Program-made: the position numbers and the translations under genes
Notes under the pieces: generated by a model
Databases searched by the model: none
Told to the model about the DNA's origin: nothing
Seen by the model: the letters and a program-made list of their open reading frames with translations, nothing else
Shown: positions 62,667 through 64,000 of the stretch, piece by piece
Position numbering within the stretch: the first letter of the stretch is position 1
Layout: the number at the start of each line of letters is the position of its first letter
Source: Litorimonas sp046250185
GTDB lineage: Bacteria > Pseudomonadota > Alphaproteobacteria > Caulobacterales > Maricaulaceae
NCBI RefSeq assembly: GCF_046250185.1
Contig: NZ_CP176469.1
Direction: 5' to 3' (one strand)
DNA length: 64,000 bases

Positions 62667-64000
62667 GTGCCGCCTACCAAAGCTCATAGCTATATTCAAA
62701 GCGAGCGTCGGCGGTACCAGCGAGCGGCAGCTGGCAAAGCCTGGTCCATCAAAGACCTGCCGCAATTTTACTATCATACCAATTTTCAAAACATGTTGGA
62801 TGACGTAAGTCGGCACCACACATCGGTCTTGGGCAAAGCCGAATTGAAGTTTTTAACAAAGTTTCGCGCCCTGCCCCACGGGGCGCAATGCGCATATGTT
62901 CGGCTAGCCAGTCGAAAAGGCCGTGTGTTTGACGTGACGAAGTTGACCTACCCAGAGATAGATAATCTCTCGGCCCAATTTGATCGACTTCACGCAGAAA
63001 ACCTAATCAGCCATGTAACGGCTCGTCATTTCGCCGCGTTTCTCTCTAGCCTCACCAAACCTGACCTAGCAATATTGCTGTCTGATCACCTTTGCGAGAC
63101 CGAATTTAAGAAATCTTGGAAAAAAGAGCGACTGGTTGAAATCGCCGTTGATCAGCTAGACTTCGAAGATGTAACGATCGCACAACATTATGTTGTGCAA
63201 CGCAACACAACTCCGCTCAATTTCATCTATTTTTTGTATCACGGGAGAATTGAGCGAAACTTGCAAGCCTCGACGCTGCAATCGCTAGGCTTGGTCAAGC
63301 CCGCTGAACCTCAGTCGCAACGCCGCGTGATCTATGGCGATAGAGCGGAGGCTCAGGCGGCCTATTTCTACGCCGACGCCCTTTATCGTTTCAAAAATGA
63401 GGGCGTCGAAGACTTGAGCGAAGTTAAGCATTGGCCCTCCCCGCAATGTTCGCGCAGCGAGCGACGTCGCGAAAAGCTACTACAAAAGCTTGGTGGGCGC
63501 GCAGAACGGCGGGACGACGTAGAAGGCGCCCTTACCTTTTACGAGAAAACGGACAGTCCGCACTGCAATGAACGCGTTGTGCGCTTGCGCTATAAGCGCG
63601 GCGAAACGGATTGGGTGCAATCACGCCTAGAGGCAATGATTGATAATCCTAGCAGCGATAGCGAACATGCCTTTGCGCAAGATTTCTACGCGCGGAAATT
63701 TAACAAGAAACGCACGTCTGTTATGACTGACATATTGCGAGACGCACGTGTGCTAAAGTTGGATGAAGCCTATCGCAATCAGCCCGAACGCGCTGCACTG
63801 CAATATTTCAAAGCGAAGGGGATTGAAGCCTACCGCACAGAAAATGTGCCGTGGAAGACTCTCTTTGGACTACTATTTTGGGATGAACTCTACCCAAAAG
63901 GCAGCAGCTATACCCTCCCTGAAAGCCTAACATCTGGCGCGTTTTATCACCGCTACCGCGACCAAATTGAGGTCAAACTGCGGAAGCTAGACACCGAGCC
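62667..64000 (+). CDS. FAN1-like VRR-NUC nuclease, N-terminal part (3' end outside window)
   Basis: An open frame of 444 codons runs off the right edge. It starts at GTG 62667 with AGAGGAAAC about 9 bases upstream. Visible: FYYHTNFQNMLDDV, LKFLTKFRALPHGAQCAYVR, LASRKGRVFDVTKLTYPEID, then a helical TPR-like middle (EGALTFYEKTDSPHCNERVV) and KTLFGLLFWDELY. These fit the DNA-binding and helical parts of bacterial FAN1, a structure-specific nuclease for crosslink repair. The VRR-NUC catalytic domain must lie beyond the edge. It is divergent from the alginate receptor. Confidence 0.8.
   Translation, partial: MPPTKAHSYIQSERRRYQRAAAGKAWSIKDLPQFYYHTNFQNMLDDVSRHHTSVLGKAELKFLTKFRALPHGAQCAYVRLASRKGRVFDVTKLTYPEIDNLSAQFDRLHAENLISHVTARHFAAFLSSLTKPDLAILLSDHLCETEFKKSWKKERLVEIAVDQLDFEDVTIAQHYVVQRNTTPLNFIYFLYHGRIERNLQASTLQSLGLVKPAEPQSQRRVIYGDRAEAQAAYFYADALYRFKNEGVEDLSEVKHWPSPQCSRSERRREKLLQKLGGRAERRDDVEGALTFYEKTDSPHCNERVVRLRYKRGETDWVQSRLEAMIDNPSSDSEHAFAQDFYARKFNKKRTSVMTDILRDARVLKLDEAYRNQPERAALQYFKAKGIEAYRTENVPWKTLFGLLFWDELYPKGSSYTLPESLTSGAFYHRYRDQIEVKLRKLDTE

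Noticed and set aside
62442..62819. Minus-strand frame of 125 codons between the receptor and the FAN1-like gene
   Set aside because: Its first half is antisense to the start of the better supported FAN1-like gene, it has no recognisable domain and no convincing ribosome-binding site. A shorter version starting inside the intergenic region cannot be fully excluded.

Overview
The window reads as a chromosomal segment of a marine, alginate-degrading alphaproteobacterium, most likely a stalked or dimorphic relative in the Maricaulales/Hyphomonadaceae-type lineages. Grounds are a PopA-like protein with two receiver-like domains and a degenerate GGDEF domain (a Caulobacter-type cell-cycle factor), TonB-dependent receptors of the Xanthomonas/Caulobacter type, the dacA-tmk-holB-tatD-MBL cluster, and the cysG-DUF2849-cysI-DUF934/cysH sulfur locus. 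The taxonomic call is an inference from gene content. Both window edges cut a gene: mfd at the left and a FAN1-like nuclease at the right.

Layout. 1-9.3 kb: mfd, the popA-like gene, an M2 peptidase lipoprotein, hemH, a small P-loop kinase-like gene and thrC. 9.3-14.6 kb: an XRE-cupin regulator divergent from a siroheme/assimilatory sulfite-reduction operon, with a perfect 16-bp palindrome between them; its last gene fuses DUF934 to an iron-sulfur APS reductase. 14.7-21.4 kb: a complete, tightly overlapping histidine operon in the order yerC-hisG-D-CB-H-A-F-IE, with an unusual HisC-HisB fusion and no HisN. 21.6-26.1 kb: a three-gene TIR / lipoprotein / TPR-Rossmann (SLOG-like) operon, the best candidate here for an undescribed signalling or defence system, followed by a convergent Crp/Fnr regulator.

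27-34.2 kb: a CoA-transferase/racemase, an FAD monooxygenase, and a valine-catabolism operon (mmsA, acyl-CoA dehydrogenase, HIBYL-CoA hydrolase, mmsB). 34.3-39.1 kb: a cobalamin riboswitch ahead of btuB-btuF-btuC-btuD, a complete B12 uptake route. 39.4-43.2 kb: a large TonB-dependent receptor with a clear terminator, a small lipoprotein and tRNA-Ser(UGA). 43.4-51.4 kb: housekeeping genes for the envelope and replication (rlpA, dacA, tmk, holB, tatD, an MBL hydrolase, then kdsD-kdsB and a histidine phosphatase on the other strand).

51.5-62.4 kb: an alginate utilisation locus. It holds a TonB-dependent receptor, a GntR/FadR regulator, PL6 and PL17 alginate lyases that are both lipoproteins, an MFS hexuronate-type transporter and an SDR that probably reduces the unsaturated monosaccharide product. 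Two inverted copies of a 14-bp sequence resembling UxuR/ExuR operators lie upstream of the regulator and of the lyase operon. The proposed flow is import of oligoalginate through the receptor, depolymerisation by PL6 then PL17 in the periplasm, uptake of the monomer by the MFS protein and reduction by the SDR. I saw no CRISPR array, insertion sequence, prophage or rRNA.
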